This document shows, in pieces, positions 8,822-18,255 of a DNA stretch of 40,357 nt. The position numbers and the translations under genes were made by a program. The stretch's first letter is position 1. Every line of letters begins with the position of its first letter. Origin of the DNA: Acidimicrobiaceae bacterium (GTDB lineage Bacteria > Actinomycetota > Acidimicrobiia > Acidimicrobiales > RAAP-2); NCBI GenBank assembly GCA_025463285.1, contig JAOBWI010000091.1, forward strand, positions 1-40,357, given 5' to 3'. A model generated the notes under the pieces. It was not told where the DNA came from and made no database searches. It was given only the letters and a program-made list of their open reading frames with translations.

Positions 8822-10231
8822 CTAGTAGGACTTGGCCACCAAACAGACCAGACCCTGCTCGTCTTCGTTGACCGGTAGGGAGCCGTCTTGACGTTGGAGG
8901 CAACGAACGCTGACGGCCTGGGCGTTCAAGGTCTTCTCCCCTTCACCCGACACGACGTCCCACGCCAAACGCGCGAAACCGTCGTTGGCCGCTTCTAAGG
9001 CCTCCTCGACCGTCGTCACGTCGTAGGTGTGGGCGTCGCGGTGCGCCACAGCCCGGGCTAAGAGGTCGCTCTGGGCACGCTCCAGTAGAGCCGGAATCTC
9101 GCCAGCCACCCCGTCGAGGCTATGCGTCGTCTTCTCTCCGTTATCACGCCGCACGACGGTGACTAGACCCTGGGCTAGGTCGCGCGGGCCGACCTCGATA
9201 CGTAGTGGCACGCCTTTGATCTCCCAGTCCGTGACTCGACGACCGAAGCTGCCCCGAGCGCGATCCACTTCAACGCGCACGTGGGCCTCACCTAGGCTCG
9301 CCGCCACTCTCTGGCAGGCCTCGTTGACGTCCGCGTCGTCACGCACCGCGATCACCGCGACTTGCACGGGCGCTAGGCGGGGCGGGACGAGCAGACCGTG
9401 GTCGTCGCCGTGGGCCATGATGAGACCTCCCACCAGTCGTGTCGAGGCCCCCCACGAGGTGGTGTAACAGAGCTCGGCCACTCCGGCCTCACTCTGAAAG
9501 TAGATGTCGAAGGCGCGGGCGAAGTTTTGCCCGAGCTCGTGGGTGGTGCACATCTGCAAGGCCTTGCCGTCGCGCATTACCGCCTCGCCGGTCATGGAGT
9601 TGATCGCTCCGGGAAAGCGCTCACTCGCGGGTTTGATACCGAGGTACGAGGGGCAGGCCAAGACGTTGACCAGAAAGTCGTGGTAGACCTCGTAGTGAAT
9701 ACGCCGCGCGTAGGCCGAGGCGTCCTGGTAGCTCTCGTGGGCGGTGTGTCCCTCCTGCCAGAGGAACTCCGAACTGCGCAGGAACAGCCGAGGGCGAAGT
9801 TCCCAGCGCACCACGTTGGCCCACTGATTGAGGAGTAACGGCAGATCGCGGTAGCTCTGCACCCACTTAGCCATGAACTCCCCCACCACCGTCTCGGAGG
9901 TCGGGCGCACCACCACGGGTTCGGCTAACTCCTCGCCGCCGGCGAAGGTCACCACCGCCAGCTCCGGGCTGAAGCCCTCGACGTGCTCGGCCTCTCGGGA
10001 GAAGTAGCTCTGGGGAATAAAGAGGGGAAAGTAGGCGTTCTTCGCCCCGGTGGCTTTGATGCGCGCATCCATCTCGGCCTGCATGCGTTCCCACAGGGCG
10101 TAGCCGTAGGGACGAATCACCATCGTGCCGCGCACGGGGCCGTTGTCGGCCATCTCGGCCTTAGCTACGACGTCTTGATACCAACGGGGAAAGTCCTCTG
10201 ATTGAGGGGTCAGAACACTCTGCGCGGCCAC
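8822..10231 (-). CDS. proS: Prolyl-tRNA synthetase, eukaryote/archaeal-like (type 3)
   Basis: This enzyme charges tRNA-Pro with proline. The 469-residue product matches the short ProRS form related to archaeal and eukaryotic enzymes, without the large editing insertion of the E. coli type. Class II motifs are visible: VIRPYGYALWERMQ (motif 1 region), VVRPTSETVVGEF with the TxE proline loop, WELRPRLFLRSSEFLWQEGHTAH (motif 2), and GGLIMAHGDDHGLLVPPRLAP (motif 3). The anticodon-binding domain and a C-terminal domain ending in Tyr complete the type 3 architecture. The start is GTG with GAAGGAG nearby. It lies 36 bases after ispG. Confidence 0.96.
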   Translation of the reverse strand: MAAQSVLTPQSEDFPRWYQDVVAKAEMADNGPVRGTMVIRPYGYALWERMQAEMDARIKATGAKNAYFPLFIPQSYFSREAEHVEGFSPELAVVTFAGGEELAEPVVVRPTSETVVGEFMAKWVQSYRDLPLLLNQWANVVRWELRPRLFLRSSEFLWQEGHTAHESYQDASAYARRIHYEVYHDFLVNVLACPSYLGIKPASERFPGAINSMTGEAVMRDGKALQMCTTHELGQNFARAFDIYFQSEAGVAELCYTTSWGASTRLVGGLIMAHGDDHGLLVPPRLAPVQVAVIAVRDDADVNEACQRVAASLGEAHVRVEVDRARGSFGRRVTDWEIKGVPLRIEVGPRDLAQGLVTVVRRDNGEKTTHSLDGVAGEIPALLERAQSDLLARAVAHRDAHTYDVTTVEEALEAANDGFARLAWDVVSGEGEKTLNAQAVSVRCLQRQDGSLPVNEDEQGLVCLVAKSY

Positions 10232-10267
10232 GTCGCTCCTTCGTAGCGACCCACTCTAGCGAGGGCC

Positions 10268-11497
10268 CTACTCTTCGGCGTGACGACGAATCTTCTCGAT
10301 GCGCACGTGAGCGTTGTTGGCGTCAGCACCGCGCGCGTCGAGCAACTCGGCTCGATCGGCTTCGGCTTCGGCTTCGGCGGAGAGGTCACGCGCCAGCAAG
10401 CGCGCTTCGATGCCTTCGGCGATGATCTTCTTCGCCTCGTCGACGAGGGCCTCGACCATCTCGTCTTCTTTCACCACGCGCACGATCTGTCCTTGAATGA
10501 AGAGGTGACCGCGGTGCTTGCCCGCGGCGATGCCTAAGTCCGCGTGACGAGCTTCGCCGGGTCCATTCACCACGCAGCCCATGACGGCCACCTGCAAGGG
10601 AACGTCCAAGGCCCGTAGAGCCTCTTGGGCTTCGTTGGCCACTTTGATGACGTCCACTTCGGCCCGTCCACAACTGGGACAGGCGATGAGGTCCAGACCC
10701 TTTCGCTCGCGTAGGCCTAGCGCCTCGAGAAGCTGACGCCCGGCGCGCGCCTCTTCGACGGGATCGGCCGTGAGCGAGTAGCGCAGGGTGTCGCCGATGC
10801 CCTCGGCCAGCAACGTGGCGATGCCGGCCGTCCCCTTCAAGAGACCTCCGGGCAACGGGCCGGCTTCGGTGACCCCTAAGTGCAGGGGGTGATCAAAGGT
10901 CTCCGAGGCCAGACGGTAGGCCGCGATCATGGTGGCGACCGAGGAGGCCTTCACGGAGATCTTGACGTCAGAGAAATCGACTTCTTCGAAGTACGCCAGT
11001 TCCAGACGCGCCGACTCGACCAGGGCCTCGGGCGTGGCGCCGCCAAAGCGTTTGTAGATGTCGGGGTGCAAGGAGCCCGCGTTGACTCCAATGCGAATGG
11101 GCACGCCACGGTCGCGCGCCTCACTGGCCACCAGTTTGATCTCTTCGGGCTTGCGCAGGTTGCCCGGATTAAGACGAAGCCCCTGCACGCCGGCCTCTAA
11201 GGCGGCGAGCGCCATCTCCACGTGAAAGTGAATATCGGCCACGATGGGTACCGGCGAGCGCGGGACGATCTGGGCCAGCCCTTCGGCCGCCGCCTGTTCG
11301 TTACAAGTACAGCGCACGATGTCGGCGCCGTTGGCCGCGAGGGCGTAGATCTGTTGCAGCGTTCCTTCCACGTCGGCCGTCTTGGTGGTCGTCATGGACT
11401 GCACCGACACCGGCGCGTCCCCTCCGACTTTCACCGAGCCCACGGAGATCTGTCGCGTTCTACGGCGAGGGAATAAGGAACTAGCGCTCACGTCCAC
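10268..11497 (-). CDS. ispG: (E)-4-hydroxy-3-methylbut-2-enyl-diphosphate synthase
   Basis: IspG (GcpE) is a [4Fe-4S] enzyme of the MEP pathway that converts methylerythritol cyclodiphosphate to HMBPP. The N-terminal TIM-barrel part shows VGGDAPVSVQSMTTTKTADVEGTLQQI, IPIVADIHFH-like (VPIVADIHFHVEMAL) and LRLNPGN. The C-terminal cluster domain shows CPSCGRAEVD and GCVVNGPGEARHADLG, which supply the three Cys ligands, plus a nearby conserved Glu. The 409 residues fit the single-barrel bacterial form. A start at GTG 11497 or at the GTG two codons on is possible. With dxr nearby it marks an isoprenoid cluster. Confidence 0.97.
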   Translation of the reverse strand: MDVSASSLFPRRRTRQISVGSVKVGGDAPVSVQSMTTTKTADVEGTLQQIYALAANGADIVRCTCNEQAAAEGLAQIVPRSPVPIVADIHFHVEMALAALEAGVQGLRLNPGNLRKPEEIKLVASEARDRGVPIRIGVNAGSLHPDIYKRFGGATPEALVESARLELAYFEEVDFSDVKISVKASSVATMIAAYRLASETFDHPLHLGVTEAGPLPGGLLKGTAGIATLLAEGIGDTLRYSLTADPVEEARAGRQLLEALGLRERKGLDLIACPSCGRAEVDVIKVANEAQEALRALDVPLQVAVMGCVVNGPGEARHADLGIAAGKHRGHLFIQGQIVRVVKEDEMVEALVDEAKKIIAEGIEARLLARDLSAEAEAEADRAELLDARGADANNAHVRIEKIRRHAEE

Positions 11498-11572
11498 CCG
11501 TCCATTCTGCCGTGCCGCAGACCCTCCCGTGGCGCTACGAGTCTGAGAGGCGCCGAACTGGGCGGTGTCGTC

Positions 11573-12829
11573 CTAACCGAAGGGATTGGCGATGGGATGA
11601 GCGACGTCGAGATAGAGGGTGCAGGCGAACAACACCAGCAGAACGCCCATGAAGGCGTAGACCACCGGGGCCAACTTATTGACGTCAGCGTGGTAGCGAA
11701 CCTGTCCGCGACGCGTGCGCAGGCGCTCGTAGGTGGCGATAGCCACGTACCCCCCGTCTAAGGGCAACATCGGCAACATGTTGAGCACGCCCACAAAAAT
11801 ATTCACCGCCACCAAAATGGCGATAAGTTGACCGGCCCCGGCGTTGGCGGCCTCGACGGCGATGCGTCCGACTCCCACGATCGACACGGGTCTCGTGTCC
11901 TCATTTTTCACGTTCGTCGCGGCCTTGGCGGAGCCGACTTGATGAAAGAGGCTGGCGAACTGACCGGGCGAAAAGACGTGAACGAGGGCGTGGACCGCCT
12001 GACTGAGCGTGGTGCCGATCTGGTCGAAAGCATGCGGCACGGCCGCCAGGGCCGACTCGTGCACGCTCAAGCCCCCGACCTGAATCCCGATATAGCCCCC
12101 CGCCGATAGAGAGCGGCCGTTCTCCTTGATGGTCGTGCCGCTCACCGGGGTGGCGTGCACGGTGAGGTCATGTCCCGCGCGATCGACGAGCAAGGTAAGT
12201 CGTTTGCCCGCGGAGCGATGCACCAGGTTGGCCAGTTGGGTTTCGTTGGTGATGGCCACCCCGTCGACCTTTACGACTTGGTCGCCCACCTTGAGTCCCG
12301 CTACTTGAGCGGCGTTCTCTTTGTGTCCCTGCCAGGCGTCGAAGGCCAAAACGCCGACCCGGCTCGAGGAGGCCACCCCAATGAAGGCCAGTGACGCCCA
12401 GGCCAGGGCCAGGGCCATGATCAAGTGCATGATCGATCCGGCCGAGGCGAAGAGGACCTTCTTCGGATAGGAGGCCTCGCGGTAGGTGCGCGGCTCGATG
12501 GCCGGGTCGACCGGCGTGCCCCAGGTCATACCCGGCACCTTCACGTAGCCCCCGAGCAGCAGCGCTCGAACCCCGTAGCGCGTTTCACCCCGCGTGGTCG
12601 ACCAGATGATCGGCCCAAAGCCCACGAAGAAGTCCGTCACCAGAAGTCCCGCGCGCTTGGCCGTAATGAAGTGGCCGAACTCGTGTCCCATCACCATCAA
12701 GATGATGAGAAAGATCACCAGCGGCAGGGCCCAGCCCACCAGAACGCTCAACAGGGCCACCAAAGCGGCCACCCCGACGAGCAGCGCCACCGGGGACTGA
12801 CGCAGTGACGCAGGTGCTTCTTCGGTCAC
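11573..12829 (-). CDS. rseP: Site-2 intramembrane zinc metalloprotease (RseP/Rip1-like, M50)
   Basis: M50 proteases cut transmembrane substrates such as anti-sigma factors inside the membrane. Two hydrophobic stretches near the N-terminus carry the zinc motif HEFGH (residues 49-53). A PDZ domain follows at about residues 160-240 (NAAQVAGLKVGDQVVKVDGVAI). The third metal ligand lies in LNMLPMLPLDGGYVA, and a terminal transmembrane helix ends the protein. The 418 residues are normal. Its ATG overlaps the dxr stop by four bases (ATGA), the frequent dxr-rseP-ispG order of actinobacteria. The substrate cannot be told from the sequence. Confidence 0.94.
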   Translation of the reverse strand: MTEEAPASLRQSPVALLVGVAALVALLSVLVGWALPLVIFLIILMVMGHEFGHFITAKRAGLLVTDFFVGFGPIIWSTTRGETRYGVRALLLGGYVKVPGMTWGTPVDPAIEPRTYREASYPKKVLFASAGSIMHLIMALALAWASLAFIGVASSSRVGVLAFDAWQGHKENAAQVAGLKVGDQVVKVDGVAITNETQLANLVHRSAGKRLTLLVDRAGHDLTVHATPVSGTTIKENGRSLSAGGYIGIQVGGLSVHESALAAVPHAFDQIGTTLSQAVHALVHVFSPGQFASLFHQVGSAKAATNVKNEDTRPVSIVGVGRIAVEAANAGAGQLIAILVAVNIFVGVLNMLPMLPLDGGYVAIATYERLRTRRGQVRYHADVNKLAPVVYAFMGVLLVLFACTLYLDVAHPIANPFG

Positions 12830-13992
12830 CTAGCGAGGCTATCGTGCGCCCACTGTCGAGCGAGCGCATCGTTTTCATACAGCGCCGACAGCGAATCCAA
12901 CGGATCGGCGACGTAGTGATCCATGGCCGAGGCCACGACCGGGATGACGTCGAACCAGTTGATCCGATCGGCGAGAAACGCTTCGACCGCTACTTCGTTG
13001 GCCGCGCTCAACCACGCGGGCGCCGCACCACCCCGTCGAGCGGCCTCGTAGGCGAGGGGGACCGCCGGGAAGGCCACCAGGTCCGCCGGCTCGAAGGTGA
13101 GCTCGAGCGCTCGAGTGAAATCGAGTTCGCCAAAGTGATGGGCCAGTCGTTCGGGTAGTCCGAGACAGTACGCGATGGGCAGACGCATGTCGGGCCGCGA
13201 GAGTTGGGCCAGCACCGAGCCGTCGACGTACTCGACCATGGAGTGCACGATGGATTGGGGATGCACCACCACGTCGACTCGGTCCACCTCAATGCCAAAG
13301 AGCGCGGACGCCTCGAGCACTTCGAGCCCCTTGTTCATCAAGGTGGAGGAGTCGACGGTGATCTTCTGGCCCATCGACCACGTGGGGTGGCGCAAGGCGT
13401 CCTCTTTGCTCGCGCCCTTTAACTGCTCGTCGTTCCAACCGCGAAATGGCCCCCCCGAAGCGGTGAGCAAGAGTCGCTTCACGTCGGGGTAGCCCGGGTG
13501 AGCCGGCGCACTCGCCAAGCACTGGTGAATGGCGCAGTGCTCTGAGTCAATGGGGAGAAGTTCGGCGCCTTTGGCGTCGCGCACCCGCGCCACTAGGGGC
13601 GCGGCCGCGATGAGTGACTCCTTGTTGGCGAGGGCTAACCGCTTGCCCGCCGCGAGCGCGGCCAGCGTGACCGGCAGACCGGCGAAACCCAAGACCGCGT
13701 TGACGACCACGTCGGCGCTCGAGGAGAGCTCCGTCAGTCCCTCGTCGCCCACGAGGACCTCGACCCCGCCGTCGAGTAGATCCACGAGCTCGTCGCGATG
13801 TCGCTCACTCTTCACCGCCACGTTCTTCACGTCAAACTCGCGCACGATGGCCGCCAGTTCGCTCAGCTGATCGCCGCCCGCGACCGACACCAGTTCGAAG
13901 CGCTCGCGCTCTACGCGCAGCACGTCGAGGGTCTGCACCCCGATGTTCCCGGTGGCGCCCAGTAGTGACACGCTGCGACGCGCCTGGCTCAT
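12826..13992 (-). CDS. dxr: 1-deoxy-D-xylulose 5-phosphate reductoisomerase
   Basis: DXR converts DXP to methylerythritol 4-phosphate with NADPH and a divalent metal, the first committed step of the MEP pathway. It shows the NADPH-binding motif LLGATGNIG at residues 10-18, ANKESLIAA, the acidic metal site PIDSEHCAIHQCL, the loop TASGGPFRGW, and HPTWSMGQKITVDSSTLMNKGLE. The 388 residues are of typical length. It is two bases after cdsA and overlaps rseP. All catalytic motifs appear intact. Confidence 0.98.
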   Translation of the reverse strand: MSQARRSVSLLGATGNIGVQTLDVLRVERERFELVSVAGGDQLSELAAIVREFDVKNVAVKSERHRDELVDLLDGGVEVLVGDEGLTELSSSADVVVNAVLGFAGLPVTLAALAAGKRLALANKESLIAAAPLVARVRDAKGAELLPIDSEHCAIHQCLASAPAHPGYPDVKRLLLTASGGPFRGWNDEQLKGASKEDALRHPTWSMGQKITVDSSTLMNKGLEVLEASALFGIEVDRVDVVVHPQSIVHSMVEYVDGSVLAQLSRPDMRLPIAYCLGLPERLAHHFGELDFTRALELTFEPADLVAFPAVPLAYEAARRGGAAPAWLSAANEVAVEAFLADRINWFDVIPVVASAMDHYVADPLDSLSALYENDALARQWAHDSLAR

Positions 13993-13994
13993 CG

Positions 13995-15293
13995 CTAGCT
14001 CACTTTGAGTAAATGGAGGAGGTAGTACATCGTCGGGAGCGCGAACAACAGACCGTCGATGCGATCGAGCAGTCCCCCGTGTCCCGGCAGCAGACGGCCG
14101 AGGTCCTTGACGCCGAGGCTCCGCTTCACCATCGACTCAAAGAGATCGCCGAGCGGTACCACGACCGAGAGCGCGACCGCGGCTTCTAGACCGTGGGTCC
14201 TCGTCCAGGGACTCATCAGCGGCAACAGCACCACGCCCGCGAGGAGCGTCAACACCGTACCCCCGATGGCGCCTTGAACGGTCTTGTTCGGTGACAGAGC
14301 GGCGTTCAGTGGACGCGTACCGAACCAGCGACCCGAGAACAGGGCGCCGACGTCATTACAGATGGTCAGGGCCACCGCCGCGAACAAATAGGCCATTCCG
14401 TGACGGTCGAGATAGGTGTGAGGTGAGAGAAGAGCGATGGCGTAGCTACCCAGCACCCCGACCCAGACGTAGACGAAGACCGTCGCGCCGATGCCGTCCA
14501 GCACGTCGATCGTTCGTTGGGCGCTCATGTACCAGATGAAGCCAAAAATGATGAGCAGCACCGACACCGCGCCGACCACGACCAGTCCCTTGTTGTAGAC
14601 CGCCACGCCGAGCGTAACGACGGCCACGATGCCCAAGATGGTGGCGGGGTGAGCACCCACCTGGCGAAAACCGGCGAAGGCTTCGGCGCTGGCAAAGCCC
14701 AGAGCCACCAGTATCAGAACGGTCAAAGGAAGAGGACCGGCAAGGAAGAAGGCGAAGACGACGATGGCCAGAAGCACCCCCGTTCCGGTCGCCAGGGACA
14801 CGCTGTTCGACGAGGTCTGACGCACGGCGCGACCGGCCAGAGGGTTCGACGAGGCGCGATGACGAGTTCTCGGCACCACCGTCGGTTCGGGGCGCGGGGC
14901 TTCGGCCTCAATCTCTTCGACCGGTTCGCTCTCGTCGAGGAAGAACTCCCACGGACGGGCGTCGTCGACCTTGTCGTCACCGGCCAGGATCGAGGCGTCG
15001 AACTGATCTTCGTGCGCCACCCAGTCGGCTTCGCCCTCGCGCCAGGCGGGCGCGGGAATGGCGGACCAGGGATCATCGTTCAGCGCCGCTTCGCGAGCGA
15101 CCACGATGGGCACTTGACCGGTCGGAGCGTCGGTCCAGTGCGGCAGAAGGGTGTCGGGGTCGATCTGGGGCGTGTCCTCGACGAGGTCGGTGGCCATCTC
15201 GGCCCCGGTGATAGTGACGCGCGAGTCGTTGGTACTGGCCACCGGGTACTGGCCGGTGGGCTCGTCGTCGAAGGGACCGTCGTCAGACTTCAA
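13995..15293 (-). CDS. cdsA: Phosphatidate cytidylyltransferase with acidic N-terminal extension
   Basis: CdsA makes CDP-diacylglycerol from phosphatidate and CTP in the membrane. The C-terminal half has about eight hydrophobic helices and the family signature SLGVKDLGRLLPGHGGLLDRIDGLL, preceded by LSPNKTVQGAIGG. The first 150 or so residues are not part of the enzyme. They are acidic and Pro-rich, with two related motifs (EPTGQYPV and APTGQVPI), and end in a basic stretch before the first helix. The total is 432 residues against about 270-300 for the usual enzyme. The start overlaps the frr 3' end by 11 bases. Enzyme identity is sure; the extension's role is unknown. Confidence 0.94.
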   Translation of the reverse strand: MKSDDGPFDDEPTGQYPVASTNDSRVTITGAEMATDLVEDTPQIDPDTLLPHWTDAPTGQVPIVVAREAALNDDPWSAIPAPAWREGEADWVAHEDQFDASILAGDDKVDDARPWEFFLDESEPVEEIEAEAPRPEPTVVPRTRHRASSNPLAGRAVRQTSSNSVSLATGTGVLLAIVVFAFFLAGPLPLTVLILVALGFASAEAFAGFRQVGAHPATILGIVAVVTLGVAVYNKGLVVVGAVSVLLIIFGFIWYMSAQRTIDVLDGIGATVFVYVWVGVLGSYAIALLSPHTYLDRHGMAYLFAAVALTICNDVGALFSGRWFGTRPLNAALSPNKTVQGAIGGTVLTLLAGVVLLPLMSPWTRTHGLEAAVALSVVVPLGDLFESMVKRSLGVKDLGRLLPGHGGLLDRIDGLLFALPTMYYLLHLLKVS

Positions 15294-15852
15294 GAAGTTC
15301 TCGTTCCTTATGGGCCAGCATCGCGTCCACCACGGCCACCTCGTCTTGGGTCATCTTGTCCAGAATCTTCTCGAGTCGCTCGATCTCATCGCTGGAGAGG
15401 CTCTGCTCTTTTTCGAGAGACTCCAGCTCCTGACGGGCGTGACGTCGAACTCCGCGCAGCGCGACGCGCCCCTCTTCGGCTTTGGTCTTCACCATCTTCA
15501 CGAAGGTCTTACGCCGCTCTTCGGTGAGAGCGGGAAAGGCCAGACGTATCACGTTGCCGTCATTCGACGGCGTCAGACCGAGATCGGCGTTGCCGATGGC
15601 CTTTTCAATCGCCGCCATGGACCCTTTGTCGAAGGGCGAGACCACCAAGAGCCGGGGCTCGGGCACGGAAAAGTTGGCCAACTGCTTCAGCGGAGTTTCG
15701 GTGCCGTAGTAGTCAATGAGGAGGCCTTCGATGAGGGTGGAGGTGGCCCGCCCGGTTCGAATGGATCCGAACTCGTTCTTGACGTGTTCAATGGCTTTCA
15801 CCATTCGTTCACGCGTGTCTTCCATGACGAGGTCCACGAGTTCGCTATCCAT
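15283..15852 (-). CDS. frr: Ribosome recycling factor
   Basis: RRF acts with EF-G to split post-termination ribosomes. The 189-residue product shows MVKAIEHVKNEFGSIRTGRATSTLIEGLLIDYYGTETPLKQLANFSVPEPRLLVVSPFD-type family blocks (residues 18-76), then PSNDGNVIRLAFPALTEERRKTFVKMVK and a long C-terminal helix. ATG 15852 shares one base with the pyrH stop (TAATG), implying coupled translation in the rpsB-tsf-pyrH-frr order. Confidence 0.98.
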   Translation of the reverse strand: MDSELVDLVMEDTRERMVKAIEHVKNEFGSIRTGRATSTLIEGLLIDYYGTETPLKQLANFSVPEPRLLVVSPFDKGSMAAIEKAIGNADLGLTPSNDGNVIRLAFPALTEERRKTFVKMVKTKAEEGRVALRGVRRHARQELESLEKEQSLSSDEIERLEKILDKMTQDEVAVVDAMLAHKERELLEV

Positions 15853-16562
15853 TACTTCACCAGCGTACCGACGGGGAACCCGTCGAGGGCGCGCCCTAAG
15901 TTTCCCTCGGCCATCAGGTCAAAGACGCGAAGGGGCAAGTTGTTGTCCTTACAGAAGGTGATGGCCGTCATGTCCATCACGCGCAGGTCACGCGCGATCA
16001 CTTCGTCGAAGGAGATCTCGTCGAACTTAACGGCGTGGGGATTCACTCGCGGATCCTCGTCGTAGACGCCGTCGACGCCGCCGTGCGTGCCCTTGAGGAC
16101 AATCTCGGCTTCAATCTCGGCGGCGCGCTGGGCGGCCGGGGTGTCCGTCGTGAAGTACGGGTTGCCCATGCCGGCGGCGAAGATCACCACCAGCCCGCGC
16201 TCTAAGTGACGCACGGCTCGGCGTCGGATGTAGGGCTCGGCCACTTGGTCCATGCTGATGGCCGACATCACTCGGGTGGCGCGACCGTGGCTTTCGATGG
16301 CGTCTTGGAGGGCGAGTGAGTTGATCACCGTGCCGAGCATGCCCATGACGTCGGAGTTGGCCCGGTTCATGCCGGCCATGGCGCCCGTCGCCCCGCGCCA
16401 GATGTTCCCGCCACCGACCACGACGGCCAACTCCAGTGCGCTGCGGCCCATGGCGGCCGCGATCTCGCGGGCCAAGAAGTCAACCGTCGAGGCGTCGATG
16501 GTTTCGTCACTCGCGGCCGAGGCCAGGGCCTCGCCCGACAGTTTCAACACCACTCGACGCAC
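15852..16562 (-). CDS. pyrH: UMP kinase
   Basis: PyrH phosphorylates UMP to UDP and belongs to the amino-acid kinase fold, unlike eukaryotic UMP kinases. Features are [11 protein letters not shown] at the N-terminus, [15 protein letters not shown], the [18 protein letters not shown] block, the [20 protein letters not shown] region and the [22 protein letters not shown]-terminal block. The 236 residues fit. The start is GTG 16562, ten bases past the tsf stop, with a GGGGGA that overlaps the end of tsf as a possible ribosome-binding site. Confidence 0.98.
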   Translation of the reverse strand: MRRVVLKLSGEALASAASDETIDASTVDFLAREIAAAMGRSALELAVVVGGGNIWRGATGAMAGMNRANSDVMGMLGTVINSLALQDAIESHGRATRVMSAISMDQVAEPYIRRRAVRHLERGLVVIFAAGMGNPYFTTDTPAAQRAAEIEAEIVLKGTHGGVDGVYDEDPRVNPHAVKFDEISFDEVIARDLRVMDMTAITFCKDNNLPLRVFDLMAEGNLGRALDGFPVGTLVK

Positions 16563-16571
16563 GACGATGTC

Positions 16572-17363
16572 CTATCCCCCGATAACGACTTGAGCGTAGG
16601 CGCTAATGGTCGCGCCCTTCAAGAACTGTTGCACCGTTTCTTTTTCGTCTTTGACGTAGGGCTGTTCGAGCAGGACGCGCTCTTTGTACCAACCGTTCAG
16701 TCGTCCTTCAATGATCTTGGGCATGGCCGCTTCGGGCTTGCCTTCGTTGCGCGTGATCTCTTCAATGGTCTTGCGCTCCGCGTCGACGTCGCTCTGGGGC
16801 ACGTCCTCACGCGACAGATAGAGCGGCTTGGCGAAAGCGATGTGTACGGCTATCTCGTGAGCCGTCTCTTCGTTCGCGCCCTTTAACACCACGGCCACCG
16901 CGTTCACGCCACGACCGGACTGGTGATGGACGTAGGTGTCGACGACTTCGCCGGGTCCGGCCTCGAGGCGGTAGACCCGTCCAATCGAGATGTTCTCCTT
17001 CAAGGTGGTGAGCATCGTCTCGATGTTGGCCTTGAAGTGGGCGAGCGACTCTTGGCCTTCGGCGGCCACGTGAGCGGCGATCTCGTCGGCCAAGGTCACG
17101 AACTCCTCGGACTTCGCCACGAAGTCGGTCTCGCTGCGAAGCTCGACAATGGCGGCCACGTTACCGTCACGCACGACGGCCACGGCCCCTTCGCTCGCTT
17201 CACGGTCGGCGCGCTTGGCGGCCGAAGCGAGTCCCTGCACGCGCAGCCACTGCACGGAGGCTTCCATGTCGCCGTTATTCGCCTCTAAGGCTCGCTTCGC
17301 GTCCATCATGCCCACGCCCGTGGCCTGTCGCAGTGCTTGTACGTCTTTTGCGGTGGTGGTCAC
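16572..17363 (-). CDS. tsf: Elongation factor Ts
   Basis: EF-Ts exchanges nucleotide on EF-Tu. The N-terminal UBA-like part reads DVQALRQATGVGMMDAKRALEANNGDMEASVQWLR, followed by the Tu-interacting TDFVAKSEEFVTLADEIAAH block. The central core and C-terminal segment (LEQPYVKDEKETVQQFL) are present. The 263 residues fit the longer actinobacterial form. It follows rpsB by 29 bases, the near-universal pairing. Confidence 0.98.
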   Translation of the reverse strand: MTTTAKDVQALRQATGVGMMDAKRALEANNGDMEASVQWLRVQGLASAAKRADREASEGAVAVVRDGNVAAIVELRSETDFVAKSEEFVTLADEIAAHVAAEGQESLAHFKANIETMLTTLKENISIGRVYRLEAGPGEVVDTYVHHQSGRGVNAVAVVLKGANEETAHEIAVHIAFAKPLYLSREDVPQSDVDAERKTIEEITRNEGKPEAAMPKIIEGRLNGWYKERVLLEQPYVKDEKETVQQFLKGATISAYAQVVIGG

Positions 17364-17392
17364 CTTGGTCTCCTCTATGAATCTTAGAAAAG

Positions 17393-18124
17393 CTACGCGT
17401 TGGCCGCTGACGCGCTCACGGTGACAGCGGGGCGATTCTGGCGAATATAACGACCTTCGGTCACGGCGTCGGCCACCAAACGACAGAGCAGCGATCCGGC
17501 GCGGATCGCGTCGTCGTTGCCGGGAATGACGTAGTCAATGACGTCGGGGTCACAGTTGGTGTCGACGACGGCCACCACCGGCAGACCGAGCTTGCGCGCT
17601 TCGGTCACGGCGATGTGCTCTTTCTTCGTATCGATGACGAAGACGGCGTCGGGCACGCGCTCTAAGTTGGCGATACCGCTCAAGTTGCGATCCAGTTTCT
17701 CGAGCTCGCGCGAGTGGCGAAGCGCCTCGCGCTTGGGCATGGCGGCGAAGTCGCCGGCGCGCTCCATGGCGCGAAGTTCAATCAGTCGCTTCACGCGTCC
17801 CGCCACGGTGGAGAAGTTGGTGAGCATGCCACCGAGCCAGCGCTGGTTCACGAAAGGCATACCGCAGGCCTGCGCGTAGTCCGCGATAGGACCCTGGGTC
17901 TGCTTCTTGGTGCCTACGAAGAGAATGACGCCGCCCTCGGCGACCAGGTCGCGCACGTAGGCGTAACTCGTCTCGATCCCCGCCAGGGTCTTGCGAAGGT
18001 CGATGAGATAGATGCCGTTGCGCTCGCCAAGAATGAAGCGACGCATCTTGGGATTCCAGCGTCGGGTCTGGTGCCCGAAGTGCACGCCCGAGTCCAACAG
18101 TTCCTGCAAAGTGACGAGAGCCAC
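17393..18124 (-). CDS. rpsB: 30S ribosomal protein S2
   Basis: S2 binds late to the 30S subunit between head and body. The product is 243 residues, with [65 protein letters not shown], and the C-terminal [28 protein letters not shown]. The start is GTG 18124, with AAAGGAAA nine bases upstream. The 131-bp leader contains an AT-rich -10-like TATTAT near 18239-18244 and a long hairpin, suggesting that the rpsB-tsf operon has its own promoter. Confidence 0.98.
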   Translation of the reverse strand: MALVTLQELLDSGVHFGHQTRRWNPKMRRFILGERNGIYLIDLRKTLAGIETSYAYVRDLVAEGGVILFVGTKKQTQGPIADYAQACGMPFVNQRWLGGMLTNFSTVAGRVKRLIELRAMERAGDFAAMPKREALRHSRELEKLDRNLSGIANLERVPDAVFVIDTKKEHIAVTEARKLGLPVVAVVDTNCDPDVIDYVIPGNDDAIRAGSLLCRLVADAVTEGRYIRQNRPAVTVSASAANA

Positions 18125-18155
18125 GTTCTAGTTTCCTTTCGTATGGTTGCTTCAA

Positions 18156-18198
18156 CCCCGAGGAGCACCGCGAACGGCGACCGTACGAAACCTCGGGG
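18156..18198 (-). promoter_or_regulatory. Hairpin in rpsB leader
   Basis: CCCCGAGG and CCTCGGGG form a perfect 8-bp stem enclosing 27 bases that can themselves pair weakly (ACGG/CCGT). It lies 32-74 bases upstream of the rpsB start, in the only non-coding stretch before the operon, and has no U-run. S2 operons are autoregulated through leader structures in several bacteria. Whether this hairpin is such a site is inference. Confidence 0.4.
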
Positions 18199-18255
18199 AC
18201 AACTCACTGCTCGCCCACTCTGGGAGAGCCTGACCATCATAATAGAAAGACCTCG

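Noticed and set aside
10237..10255. Hairpin GTCGCT/AGCGAC between ispG and proS as a terminator
   Set aside because: The stem is only six base pairs with no U-run, and its loop contains the proS ribosome-binding site; too weak to call.
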